Source: Collybiopsis luxurians FD-317 M1
Lineage: Eukaryota > Basidiomycota > Agaricomycetes > Agaricales > Omphalotaceae
Direction: 5' to 3'
DNA: 64,000 bases
Assembly: GCA_000827265.1 (NCBI GenBank)
Contig: KN834757.1
Coordinates: 410,537 to 474,536 of the forward strand
The notes under the pieces were generated by a model that did not search any database, was not told where the DNA came from, and was given only the letters and a program-made list of their open reading frames with translations. Positions 1 through 11,241 of the stretch are shown in pieces. The number at the start of each line of letters is the position of its first letter. Position 1 is the first letter of the stretch. The position numbers were made by a program, and so were the translations under genes.

Positions 1-620
1 AAGTTCTGGCGCATCCAAAATCAAGGCCTTTTTAGGAAAGGTTTAGCTTGTTTTCAAATGGCCGAGGGCTATCTCTTTCGGGTGACTGCCCCATTGAGAT
101 AAACACTCAGCCAATGGTTTTCAAGATGACATGAAGTGTCTTGACTAAAGACTTCAGGCGCCTTCAGCGCTTCATCGAGCCATTCACACCAAACTCACAT
201 GCAAGTCATTCACACGTCGAAATTGCCCTTTACCCTTGCCTGTACCGTTAGCTTCATCTCTCGCCTTCCCTTTCCCAAGTACAAAAGTCAGTACAAGCTC
301 ACATGAGGCAGAGGTGCCATAAGAGAGGGTCTCAACTTCAGAGCTGGAAAACTATAACTGTATGTAGCTACGTCTCTTCGCTAAGGCCTTTCAACTAACA
401 ACTCTTTACTGAAGATTCATCTCCCTCATTGCCCATCTGCGCTTTCTCACAGTTTCTCAATATCACAATGTGCGTCATGCCCCGAGGTTTCTCATGACAT
501 GGTGGACCTGCCGGTGACTCTGTTGTAGTACCATCGTACAAGCTTCACTCGTCTGTCATTACAGCCAGTGAACACTATGGTACTGTTCATGAGTATCCCG
601 AAAGGCCCAACCAGTTCTCC
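1..620. other. No gene recognised
   Basis: I see no convincing coding frame, RNA gene or repeat here. It lies downstream of the 3' end of the minus-strand transposase-like gene and may hold that element's outer end, but I could not identify a terminal repeat. Confidence 0.3.
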
Positions 621-674
621 TTCACATTATGTTACATTTTTTTTTTCTATTTACAAATTATAGCTATGTACAAC

Positions 675-3600
675 TTAAGAGCGTCGAACACGGTGTTTAC
701 CAATATTCTCATGCTTGCACACACCACCATAGCACTTGTCTCGTCCGCCCCTTCCACTACATACTGAAGCTCGAGGGCACCAATGGTAAGCGCAAACGGC
801 ACATTCACAGGCAGCTCTTCTCTTGGGTCCACTCTCGATCCGTTGCTTTTTAGGAAAGGGCTGTTCATGTTCACCGGGGCCAGATGGATTGAATGTAAGT
901 ATGGTTTGCATGTGAGCCGTCCCTTGCTTATGACTTTCTTCATTGTTTGCAGGGGTATAAGTTCCCATGTCTGTGGACATATTGGGATCTTGTTCTGCCC
1001 AATTTTCAGTAGAGATCTGGAGCATACCGGCTGCAATGTGGGTTATCGGATTGGACCCAGGATTATCATCGGTGAGTCCTGAGGTCTCAGTAGCGATATA
1101 CTGTCCATCAGAATAGGTACAGCCACTGGTATCGTGTCGGACTAAAGCCATTGGATTGAAGGATGTCAGGTCAAGGCCCCGGATACCTGAAGGTGTAATT
1201 GTGAGGTTAATGCTTTTACTGTGAGTCATATTCTGTCCTCACCTTCTGCGGTTGGGTCAGGTTGTGTGTCTAGATCCTCGAGGGCAACTGCAGGTAGCAC
1301 TGAAGCTACTCGTTCTGGGTTCTGAAGAAGATTGAGATGATCATGTATCATGGCTGCATTTGAACCATCGAGTATTGTTGCTCGAGATGCTTGCCATTCG
1401 AGAAGCCTCTTGTGATGCCGTAGAAGCTGCTCTGGAAGTTTATAGTACAGCCTCTCATTAGGATCTGTGATTGTAGCATCCTGTGTATCGACAAGTATGT
1501 TCCAGAGTTTTGCGAACTTGATGTAGTTGATACCCTTCCAAGGTTGAGTAATAGGAGCATTTGCACGATTGTTATGAATGTTATCAGAGGCCAGCAAACA
1601 TTTGAACTCAGTATACTCCTTTCGAGTATGAACAGGAATTACAGGAAAGACAGTTCGTTGGGTCAGCTGAAGATAGCGGTAAGGATTTGTAATCTTCATT
1701 GAGAGCCAGGTAAGAAGGTGAACTGGTGTGTCGTGATGATGAGGTAGTCCTTCAATTCGGTGTGCTGGGAGTGTGGAGATATGGTATTCTTCAGCAAGGG
1801 CAGATGGAATGGGCATGATACCAAATGATTCAGAGGTTGCTATTCGGGTCGCAAGCATGCGAGGAAGGCGGAAAGAGGGAAGCATGTCAAGGTAGATGGC
1901 AAGTTCAGTGATCTCATCGAGAAGCCAGATATCAAAGTGGTTGGACCACTTTTGACCTGTCCGATTGAAATGCCCTACCTAGGTTGTAATTGTGAGCTGA
2001 ATGCAAATGTTTCTGATTTAAAGTGCTCACCCGCTGATTTCTTCGTAGTATCCAATTGCTGAGCAAAGCTACTGCCAGTTCAGGAGATGCTTTTAAGGAG
2101 CCAAAGATACGGCGAATGAGCATATGAACTGCTCCTTCAATTGAGTTGGTTCCACGTATGGTGCAATACAAGGGAAGCTTGTCACAGTCCCAACCAGTAA
2201 TGTAATAGAGAGATATGTTAGGTGGGTCTGATAGAAAGCCACAGTGGACAGTATCGAGGAGTGAGTTGGAAACTTGGGTAGATTCCTTGGAAAAAAATCA
2301 ACCACGGCCCTTTTTCTGGTCAGAGCTACAAACAATATTTTTAAAGCTGTCAAAAAGAAGCTTAAGGTCTGCTTCAAGCTTGGTAGGGGGAGGGATATAG
2401 TGCCGAACATGACGATTGAGCCAGGATTTCTTGGCTCGAACTATATAGTCCTATGACATTCCCTTTTTCTCAAGAACCAATTTAACTGTCCGGAGATCTC
2501 CTCCATTGCGCACAAAGATTGTTTTGCTGAATTGATGTGCAAACTCCTTGAATGCAGAGTGTTTCTTTGGAAATGTCCTTAGCAGGTGGTCCATGAAATA
2601 AAATGCATCATCAAGAACATGAGATGCAAGGATACCAAGACTTCCTTGTGGCTGAGTGAGCAAGTCTTGAGCTTCTTGTAAAGAGTTCACAATTAACTCT
2701 TCAGGTGTAGGCTCTGGATCATCATCATCGAAGTCTCTCCCGATCTGGTTCCAGTAAGTGTAATTGCTGATAGCATTAATAGTTTCCACTCACATCATTG
2801 TCATCATCAGAGTAATAACTGTAAGAATCATCTTCGCCCTCTCTATCTTCATCCTCATCATTGTCTGCATTTGATGGCAGAAGATTATCTTCACTGTTGC
2901 CTGACACAGGCAGAGAACGGCCGAGCAAGCTCTGTGATGGTCCAATGGAAAGAATAGATTGTGGATCCAAGGATGGTAGTGGAGTGGGTATTCCAAGAAT
3001 TGAAGTGGAAGATGGATCAAATGGGAGAGGTGGAATAGCAGGTCAGGTGCGCAAGGTGCGTGTCTGAACAACAGCTTTTTTGCCATGTTCAAAGATCCAG
3101 TTTGATTGTGCTTGCTGACTATGGAACCTGGAACAAGCATCCGGGTAATCTGAATGAGCGAGTATGCTGGGGTAATTTTGAGCTGAGTAGTATTTCCAGT
3201 TTCATCCATAACCACTTCGACTTTTCCATTGTGATCGAGGATAATACCCTCCACAACTTCCTTACAGGAGGCAACAAGTGTGACAAGCTGACCGACTTGG
3301 GTTTCAGAGGGATGAAGATGTAAACCAACTGAATTGCACTGAATTAATGAGAGGTATATTTGCCAAATTGTATCAATGTGGAGGGCAGAAGTTCTACTCC
3401 AGTGTTTTGACCCAACTATAGGTGCAGGTAAGGAGATATCGGGAAGCTCAGGTAATCTCTGCTTCAAGACTGTCAAGGCAAGAGAATTGAGTGGTGCATA
3501 TGCATCTTGAACAGCTCCTTTGACCTTAGCAAGCTTACCGAGGTCAAGGAAGGGCCCATTTTCAGAAGCAATTGACATGAGATCAGGCATATTGAGTGCA

Positions 3601-5894
3601 GTTGCAATGCACAAGATAGATGGCACAATACTATGACCAATTTTGATAATATGTGATGAGGTGAGAACAGAGCGCAGACACAATGGAATTTTCCCCGGTG
3701 TAAGGTTTGCAATCTATACCTGAATTGAAGGGATATGACTCGAAATGACTATTTCAATACTGAATGATGAGCGTACCTTGAATACAAATATTTTATCTGA
3801 TGTTCGCAGCTGGATACTGTAAAGTGACCGCTGTACTGTATAGCTAACTGATAGAGCAACCACAAGAGTATCAGCTGGGTTCAAAGCTTCAACAGCCTCA
3901 AGAATACTCTCGCAAGCATTGTTGATAAGCATAAAGGTGCTGAAAAACTCAACTCGAGATGTGGAGGGGAGCATGAGATAGGGATATCTCAGTGTATCAT
4001 GCTCTGTACGCGAAGCAGTATGCGGAATGTGAACAACATTGTCTTTCAGAGATTCCATTACATGCTCATGAAAATCACACTCAGCTACTCAAAAACTCAT
4101 GAACAAATCCATTGAATATAAATCAGCCTAAACGTACCAGAAGGATTGTCACAGTAGTAAATGTTGGTAGGCTGATGACCATGCTCTTCTAACCCTTTCT
4201 TTACCTGCTCAAACATCTCTGGAAGGACTGAAAAGCCTTTTGTAAGACCCATAGCCTGTGCCCAGATTTCTTCCCATTCATTGATAACTGAGAACAGCGC
4301 AGAAAAAATAGGTTCAGACTTGAGCCTCGCTAAAGCTTTCATGATCTATGAACTGAATGTCAGCAAAGCAATCTGGCCACTGAGACTAAAGTACTTACAC
4401 GAAAGGTATGATCACCTGCCAATTTGAAACCTGATAGTGATGCTTGAATCCTGTCTAGATAGATTTTGACCACTGCATGGTAGTCCGTCCAGATGCATTT
4501 GAGATACCGAACAGAGGGGGAACTACCTGCATACTTCATTGGGTCATCAAAGCTGGGAAATCGAGGGACTTGCAATCCAGAAAGACCATAACTTGTGGCA
4601 GCTGATAAGTACATAAGCTCTTGGCGACTATGTTGTAACATTTGGAGCTCATGAAGCATTTTTAAGAATGGCTCAGGTCCAAATTGGCCAGTGAAACATG
4701 GTTTCATCTGATCAATGACCAATTTATCAACCGCTCCCCGAGTCGTTAGATATGCTGAAAGTTTGTCAGAATATTTTTATCGACCTAAAGCTATTGACAA
4801 ACCAGGAAAAGCTTCCTGAACCCATTGAGGAAGTTGATCCAAGACATGTGGATCGCTGCCCTGATAACTTGTCCCACATCCTCGGTTATTTGCTCGGCGA
4901 GAATCACAAAGGTAGCGGTTGGTGAAAAGGAAGTAGTCAGTGCCAGTCGAGGTATGGACATGTCTTGCAATTGGATTATCATTGTATCCTAATACTGTAT
5001 ACTTCAGCATTTTAAGATTCGAAGTGAAAAAAAAACCATTTACTTACCGTTCATGGTCAGATTCCCACCACATCTGCACTTGAAATGATCTGGATGACCC
5101 GGCAAATATTCTGGGAGCCAAACAAAGATGGGCCGAAGACAGAGAGGATCAGGAGAAAATGAGGTTCGAGATGCATGGTGGAGTGCAAATACAGAATGGG
5201 GAGGATGAACCAAAAACTGGCCATCCTTGTAGCATTTCGGCATGCAATACTGATCTATCTCTTTTCAAAGGCTGTTCCAATAGTTGAGCAAGTATTGGTG
5301 AATTACTGAATATTCTGGAACCTCTGATCCCTTTGTTTCTTGCTCAGCAATTTCAGCATTTTTCTCCATCGAATCCTCAATGCTGTCTGAAATGCTCTCA
5401 TCAACTTGTCGCCCCTCTTCAATTCTGATATCTGCATGCTCATTGTTATCCATTACTTCATTTAGTTCACTGATGAGACGCTGATATGTCTTGCTGGTAA
5501 TCACGCCTTGCTGCACAGTAGATTGTGGTGGATTCACATTCGAAGATACTGATTTTCTTGAGTAAAATTCATATGATGTCAAAAGTAAAAGCTGACCTGA
5601 TGAATTGCCACCATTATTTGTTAAAGTTTCTCCTTCACATATTCCAGATGAAGGGTGCAAAACTCCTTGGGGTACACGCAATGCAAAGAACACAGGAACA
5701 TTTGGGTGATGCACATTTGCTGATGGATTGGGCAGGATAGAAGCTGAGTTAGAGTGAGAAGACTGAGGAGCAGAGGATGGGCCGATATTTGTCTTTTTCT
5801 TTCTGCCAGATCCTTCGCGTCAACCACCATGAGTACTGCGCACATGAGAATTTCCTGACACTGATGATTCATTTTTGGAATAATTAGCAGACAT
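675..5894 (-). pseudogene. Transposase-like gene: DUF6729 + RNase H-like + exonuclease-like domains, broken
   Basis: A long multi-exon minus-strand gene of a family common in Agaricomycete genomes. The likely start is the ATG at 5894. Order of parts: a Ser-rich N-terminus; a DUF6729-like zinc-binding region near 4780-5240, with FVWLPEYLPG, CRCGGNL and later CDSR and CGTSYQGSDP; an RNase H-like core at 4100-4740, with DHTFR and YYCDNP in the places of DHTFK and TDNP; a 3'-5' exonuclease-like region at 2790-4060, with a LDLGKLAK stretch as in RNase D relatives; a transposase-like segment with RGTNSIEGAVH near 2130; and a Cys-rich tail (CECAVCAYHWC) near 700. Frame runs through two in-frame TGA codons, 5820-5822 and 5265-5267. 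Each fits a CGA (Arg) to TGA change, so this copy is probably inactive. Domain names come from memory of the family; exon borders in the middle are approximate. Confidence 0.65.
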
Positions 5895-6072
5895 TGTAAT
5901 AATATTAGATGAGAAGAGTAAGGTAGAAAGACATGAGAGGCTCCAGAAGTGGTTGTTCAAGATTAAGACATGATCGAGCTAGCATACTAGGGCTGTCCTG
6001 CCTCGCCACATAGTCATTATCCATTTGGGGCAGCCGAGTGACGACATAAATCATGTACATAAGCTTAGTCAT

Positions 6073-6100
6073 GGCTTATCGCCCAACTGGGCAATAAGCC
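6073..6100. repeat. Short perfect-arm hairpin
   Basis: GGCTTAT-C-GCCCA and TGGGC-A-ATAAGCC face each other across a two-base loop. It sits just upstream of the transposase-like gene start; its role is unknown. Confidence 0.5.
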
Positions 6101-6194
6101 TCCACGGACATAGCCCATGAACTGAGTATTTGGGCTATCCGAGTAGTCGTCAATTCTGATACAGCTCATGTTCGGCAAGGAGCACATACCGAAA

Positions 6195-6535
6195 TTAAAA
6201 ACATTCGTACCATGCTGGAGGTCTCTCTGCTCCGATAGTCTCCCATACCCTTCCTAGCCGCTGCGGATCCTCCAGCCATTCCTGCGCACGAACTTGGTGG
6301 TCAGAAAGCACAATGCACGGGCTGCATCCAAACTTGGTCACGATGAACTCTAGCCTCGTCCCAGGTTATATTTTGGATACATGGTCGGCTAACCATCCAG
6401 CAGTCACAAAACAGTAATGGTGATCTAGCTTAACATCTGGCGGGGTTTCTTGTCGATAGATCGATGTTGACTTCAGGAGTTCTGAAGGGAGCGTGATACC
6501 GAAGAAATGGGGAGGCGGGGACGAGCAGCCCATGA
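6195..6535 (-). CDS. Hypothetical small protein or gene fragment
   Basis: A minus-strand frame from ATG 6535 reads about 50 codons (PHFFGITLP, FVTAGWLADH). It can be spliced across roughly a 50-nt GTATCC...CCAAG intron near 6325-6375 into a second coding-looking stretch (CSPCIVLSDHQ, EWLEDPQRLGRVW) that ends at TAA 6195-6197. Phase is kept, which is the main support. I do not recognise the family. It may be the remains of a longer gene cut off by transposon insertions on both sides, because frame continues upstream of the ATG. Confidence 0.3.
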
Positions 6536-6689
6536 GCGACGAGATATAGGAGGCAGCAGAAGCATTAGAAGCATTGGAAGAGTGCAATAAGTTAAAGTTT
6601 GTGGCGATCGTGGTTAAAACATTAAATCTTGAACCTTTGTCTGGCTAGCCTGTCTTGTCGTTCACGAAGAATAGGTCGTTCGTGAAGAA

Positions 6690-7190
6690 AGCCTGGTAGC
6701 GAGGGTGTAGGGCACCCTCATTCTCACGCTTTTGAAACTCCGACAGGCTGCCCGTCTTTGCCGCCAGCCCTGCGCTAAGCGCTTGGTTGATAAGATAATA
6801 GTCTTGATAACAGAGAACAGTGAATATTTTTCTCAGTCAATCTCTTCTGTGCAAAGAAATTGTTCTGAGGAAGGCCTGAACAGTGCAAATATTTCAAAAA
6901 AATGTTTCTACTGCCATCCCATAAACCCCCCAACCACTTGACCCATCCTCTACTGAAGGATTATTGTTGCGCACGAATGAGGGCTTGATTGTCTGGGGTG
7001 GACAATTTTGCAGAACTTTCAGTGCATCCTACATTTAAGGTTGGAAGAACTGATTAACAACGCGAAAACGCGTTACTGCAGAACCTACCTGGAGCTTTAA
7101 GGTGAGTCAGAGCTCGCGCCTTTGACCGGCAGCCCGTCGGAGTTTCAAAAGCGTGAGAATGAGGGTGCCTCACACCCTCGCTACCAGGCT
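6690..7190. mobile_element. Non-autonomous TIR element (MITE-like), about 500 bp
   Basis: The first roughly 70 bp, starting AGCCTGGTAGCGAGGGTG, recur inverted at the right end with only a few differences. The inside holds no gene. I could not define a clear target-site duplication. Confidence 0.65.
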
Positions 7191-7829
7191 ACTTGAACCT
7201 TAAACGTTTATCAATTATCACGTGATTAAGCGCGAGCTCAAAGCCTCGTTTGAACCTTGCGGAAGTTGATTCTTGAATTTGCTGCTAGATAGCGATGTTG
7301 AGGGCCGCGTGACAAAACCTCAAAGTAGACTCTGTTAGTGTGCGTTGAATTGAATTATGAGCAGTATATGGAGTTCGAGTGAACTCCTTTTCCTTTTTGT
7401 AGTGATGCGTCAAAACACGACAATTTGGACCGCTACTTGCTACTCGGATGACAAGGTCGCCGGTGTAGAGGCTAAGGGCTTATCTTTATGGTTTGTCACG
7501 CTTTATACACTTCTGTCAACAAATTACCATACAAGACCTCTGCCTGAGGGGCCTTGGTTGACTCTAGAGATGCTGAAATGCTGGGTTCAATGTTGGATAT
7601 TATTATAGTATATATTGAAAGGAGGATTAACAGTTTTTGTCCCATGTATCCACTTATATTGATGATTATGAGGGTTTTTTTCCCGGTCTTGGTCTGCATT
7701 ATAGTTTGAAGCAAGTTTGAAGGTAACAGCACCCTGGAAAATATTTATTTAATCACTCAAGTCTCGCAACCCTTATTCTCTGAGAGATTATTGAAAAGCT
7801 GTTGGTATTATCAAGCTACTAGTACATTG
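7191..7829. other. Intergenic, nothing recognised
   Basis: This lies between the TIR element and the 3' end of the minus-strand membrane protein gene. Short frames exist on both strands, but none has splice support or a recognisable motif. Confidence 0.3.
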
Positions 7830-9978
7830 CTAGTAAAACTGTTGCAGTGCTTGTGCAACTGTTGTTGATGCTTTTACAGTTTCCCGCAGTTCTTCTACTT
7901 TAGTAAGGCCAATATTCAGCTGTCCGGCACTCAGAACACTGTTTACCTCAGCATCAGTGACAAGCTTCATGTCGTGCTTGCCAAGAGCACCTATCCCCGG
8001 GACAGCAAGGTGAATCCACTGACGATGTCCTGCAGGTACCCAGTAGTGCCATGTGAGATCATAGCCAAGATTTGGTGACCCTTTTGGCACAAATGAAGGT
8101 CCATAAGGCTTTTCTGGATCAGTGACAACTTTTGCAGGGCTTATAGGGCCAGAAAGAACACGAATGGCTGGAATGGAGATGGTTTTTCCAGCATAATCAA
8201 ACATAACGATGCAGCTGTCATAGAGATCCATTGGATGAATATTCAAGCCTAGCACCCATGCTGCTGCCGATAGCACTGTGTCCCCAATGACAGCCTTGAC
8301 CGTGACGGAGGCTACGTCTTCTACCGGATATTGATTTGAGAGGCAGTCGAGGATGGTCTGCAAGTTTTGGGAAGAGAACAGATCTTGCTGATAGACGGCA
8401 TAACCACGGGGATGGATGTAGATGAGGTACTTGCCCAGTGCCATTGTCAAATTAAGCACACGACCTTTTAGATCGGGTGAAAGACGATCTAGAGCTGTCG
8501 CGACCAGTATTCGTTGTCGATCAGAAGGAGCAGTAAAATAGTGCACGGTAAGGCGAGCCACTAGCCAAAAAACTTGAAACCCCGTCCATAAGATGACGAT
8601 GACGGAAGGTTGGCTGCTAAGACTGGCGTATGTAAAGAGGATTGAGCCGGTGCACACCAAAGCGCCGATGCTCCATGCCACACACCACCAGGCGGTACGT
8701 CTTGGGTTACGATGTACACCAAGGACAATGAGACGAGGTCCTCCCGGGAGCTTGACAGTGGGAAGCTGGCCAGTAAGCAGATCGATGGGCCCTACTTCGT
8801 CGCCGCTGGGGTACCCCTCTGTAATCAGAACGGCGATGCTAAAGAGAAAGAAGACACTCCAAGGCAGAGCTGTGGCAATGGCCAGAATGGGACTTCCTCT
8901 TGTCCATAGCACCTGTATTTCGGCGATCTTAGCCAATGAAAGTATTATGATGGTAAGATTGACGCGATATCTGGAAGGGGTAAAGAAATCGTATTGGGCA
9001 TAGGTATATACAACGAGAGGGCTGCCGAGCAGAGTTTCAGGCACGCCTTCTNNNNNNNNNNNNNNNNNNNNNNNNNNNNNNNNNNNNNNNNNNNNNNNNN
9101 NATAAGATGACGATGACGGAAGGTTGGCTGCTAAGACTGGCGTATGTAAAGAGGATTGAGCCGGTGCACACCAAAGCGCCGATGCTCCATGCCACACACC
9201 ACCAGGCGGTACGTCTTGGGTTACGATGTACACCAAGGACAATGAGACGAGGTCCTCCCGGGAGCTTGACAGTGGGAAGCTGGCCAGTAAGCAGATCGAT
9301 GGGCCCTACTTCGTCGCCGCTGGGGTACCCCTCTGTAATCAGAACGGCGATGCTAAAGAGAAAGAAGACACTCCAAGGCAGAGCTGTGGCAATGGCCAGA
9401 ATGGGACTTCCTCTTGTCCATAGCACCTGTATTTCGGCGATCTTAGCCAATGAAAGTATTATGATGGTAAGATTGACGCGATATCTGGAAGGGGTAAAGA
9501 AATCGTATTGGGCATAGGTATATACAACGAGAGGGCTGCCGAGCAGAGTTTCAGGCACGCCTTCTAGTAACGACAAGGTAGCTTGGTCAAAGGCATAGAC
9601 ATCTGATTCAGACTGTTCATCGGTTTCGCACATGATAGCCAACGGAGACCCGAGCCCATCTCTCACTTTCCTCGCGCTCTCGAGTCTGAGGTGCATACCA
9701 ACTGCGAGATCACACGACTTCGTGCGGAGGCCAAGTGTCTCCCGCATCCATCCAGGCACCGCGGCTCCAATACAGGCTCGGATAATGGAAAAGCTCCCAA
9801 AGGCACTCATGGCGGACCATGATACACCAGCAGAGCCCTTGTTACCAAGTACGAGGGACTCTGCGACGGTGGAACCTATAATTGTAGTGAGAGCGCCGAG
9901 ATCGATGAGACCATTTCCGAGGTTGAATTCGAAGAGAGTGTCGAGCAAAGAGTTTGAGGAAGAGTTGGATGGGGGCAT
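7830..9978 (-). CDS. Multi-spanning membrane protein of unknown function (interrupted by assembly gap)
   Basis: The gene reads from ATG 9978 to the stop at 7830. If the duplicated overlap and Ns (8588-9101) are removed, 9978-9102 joins 8587-7830 in frame, giving one uninterrupted 544-residue protein. There is no intron. Hydrophobic, probably membrane-spanning stretches include LTIIILSLAKIAEIQVLW, ILAIATALPWSVFFLFSIAVL, WWCVAWSIGALVCTGSILF and a following IVILWTGFQVFWLV. The C-terminal half is soluble. I recognise the general type (a large Agaricomycete family of uncharacterised membrane proteins), but cannot name a domain or reaction. As it stands in this assembly the coding sequence is artificially split. 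Confidence 0.7.
8588..9051. repeat. 464-bp duplicate, left copy (unmerged contig overlap)
   Basis: Identical to 9102-9565 as far as I can compare by eye. Both abut the run of Ns, which is the pattern left when two contigs that truly overlap are scaffolded side by side. Confidence 0.9.
9052..9101. other. Assembly gap (50 Ns)
   Basis: Fifty Ns, flanked on both sides by the same 464-bp sequence. The gap size is probably a placeholder, and the true distance negative (an overlap). Confidence 0.95.
9102..9565. repeat. 464-bp duplicate, right copy (unmerged contig overlap)
   Basis: The second copy of 8588-9051. Deleting 8588-9101 restores the open reading frame of the membrane protein gene, which supports an artefact over a real duplication. 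Confidence 0.9.
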
Positions 9979-11241
9979 GACATTGTTCGTGACATCAACA
10001 TCCTACATATATATTATACACCATGACATGACTGGTTCGGGGCTGTTCAGGGGCATATTCAGTACATACCTGGGAACTTATTGCTTGCGGACAGCGCATC
10101 TTTCTAGAGACAGACAGATATATAAATGCGTGGTAACGAACACTGTATCTACACTGGCTAACACTCAATACAAGGCCTCAACGGCTCCCTGCTCCCACAA
10201 TCGCGCCCTCCCAGCACCCTTCCAGCAGACAAGCTCGACTCGCTAAAGAGAAGATAAATCTGAAGTCAGAGTGCCAGGAGCGTCTGTACTTACCGGTCAC
10301 TTACCCATCTCTTCAAAAAGCTCATTTGAACAACCCACCTAGTACTGTTTACAAAGATCTTCATGATTGCTCAGCACCTCACCGACAGCTCTATGACAGC
10401 AGATCAATGGTCCGGTAAGTCTATTCCTCCGACTAGGTGCTTACAATATAGTATTTCCCAGACCTGCTCCGGCTGTAGCTTCGACTAGATTACCGCATAA
10501 GCCTGATCAATGAGTGCTGGACAACCGTAGGTGAGCTATCAGAGTACAAGACATATTTCTGTCCTGTATCTACATTTAAATTCAATGAGAAATGTCACCA
10601 TTCGATCTCTAATAAGTGAAGTACTCATTTCTTGAAGCAGTTAGATATCCAGTAGACAACCGAGAGTGGAGGGCAGTTAATTTCTGACAGGCAGAGGGTG
10701 GTGCTCAAGGTTTTCATTGGGTCAGAAGACGGGGGCTAGGAAATTTTTGGAGGCCGTAGGATTTTGACCGAAAAATGCGTTTACATGAATGTTATAACTT
10801 GAGCTTTACTTGATGCCTGCTATTGGTAGTGCCGCAGCTGAGCGTTGGTTGAGCGAGTGTCAAAGGTAAGATTAACGCCCATCAGGCGCTCATCCTCGTG
10901 TGTGGGCGGCCCGCCGAGCCCGCTTAGCAACTTGCTTCTCGCCAAGCGCCGAGCTCTCAACGCGACCGCCAACACTCGTATGAGTTTCATCTCCCTCTTT
11001 CACTGGAAATTTTGAGATTGTAGCTCTCGACCATATTCATCTCAATCTCGAATCTTGAGATATCCTTCTTGTTCATGATCGCAGCGCTTTGGGTGAATTT
11101 CCGATTCATTAAACAGAGGGCCAGTTGGCCGTAGTAAAGACCTGATTTGCAGCCTTCAAGGACGTGGACAGCGATCACAAAGGTGAGTTCTGCTCTTTCG
11201 TAAGATGATCGTTCTGAATTTCCATCAGATTTCAATAATAA
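9979..11241. other. Divergent intergenic region
   Basis: This lies between the 5' end of the minus-strand membrane protein and the 5' end of the plus-strand TBC gene, so it should carry both promoters. I see no recognisable core promoter motif, repeat or further gene. Confidence 0.35.

Noticed and set aside
8593..9517. Two identical 136-codon plus-strand frames
   Set aside because: They are antisense shadows inside the duplicated contig overlap, not a tandem gene pair.
9632..10246. 204-codon plus-strand frame
   Set aside because: It lies antisense to the start of the membrane protein gene and its promoter, with no motif; it is a shadow frame.
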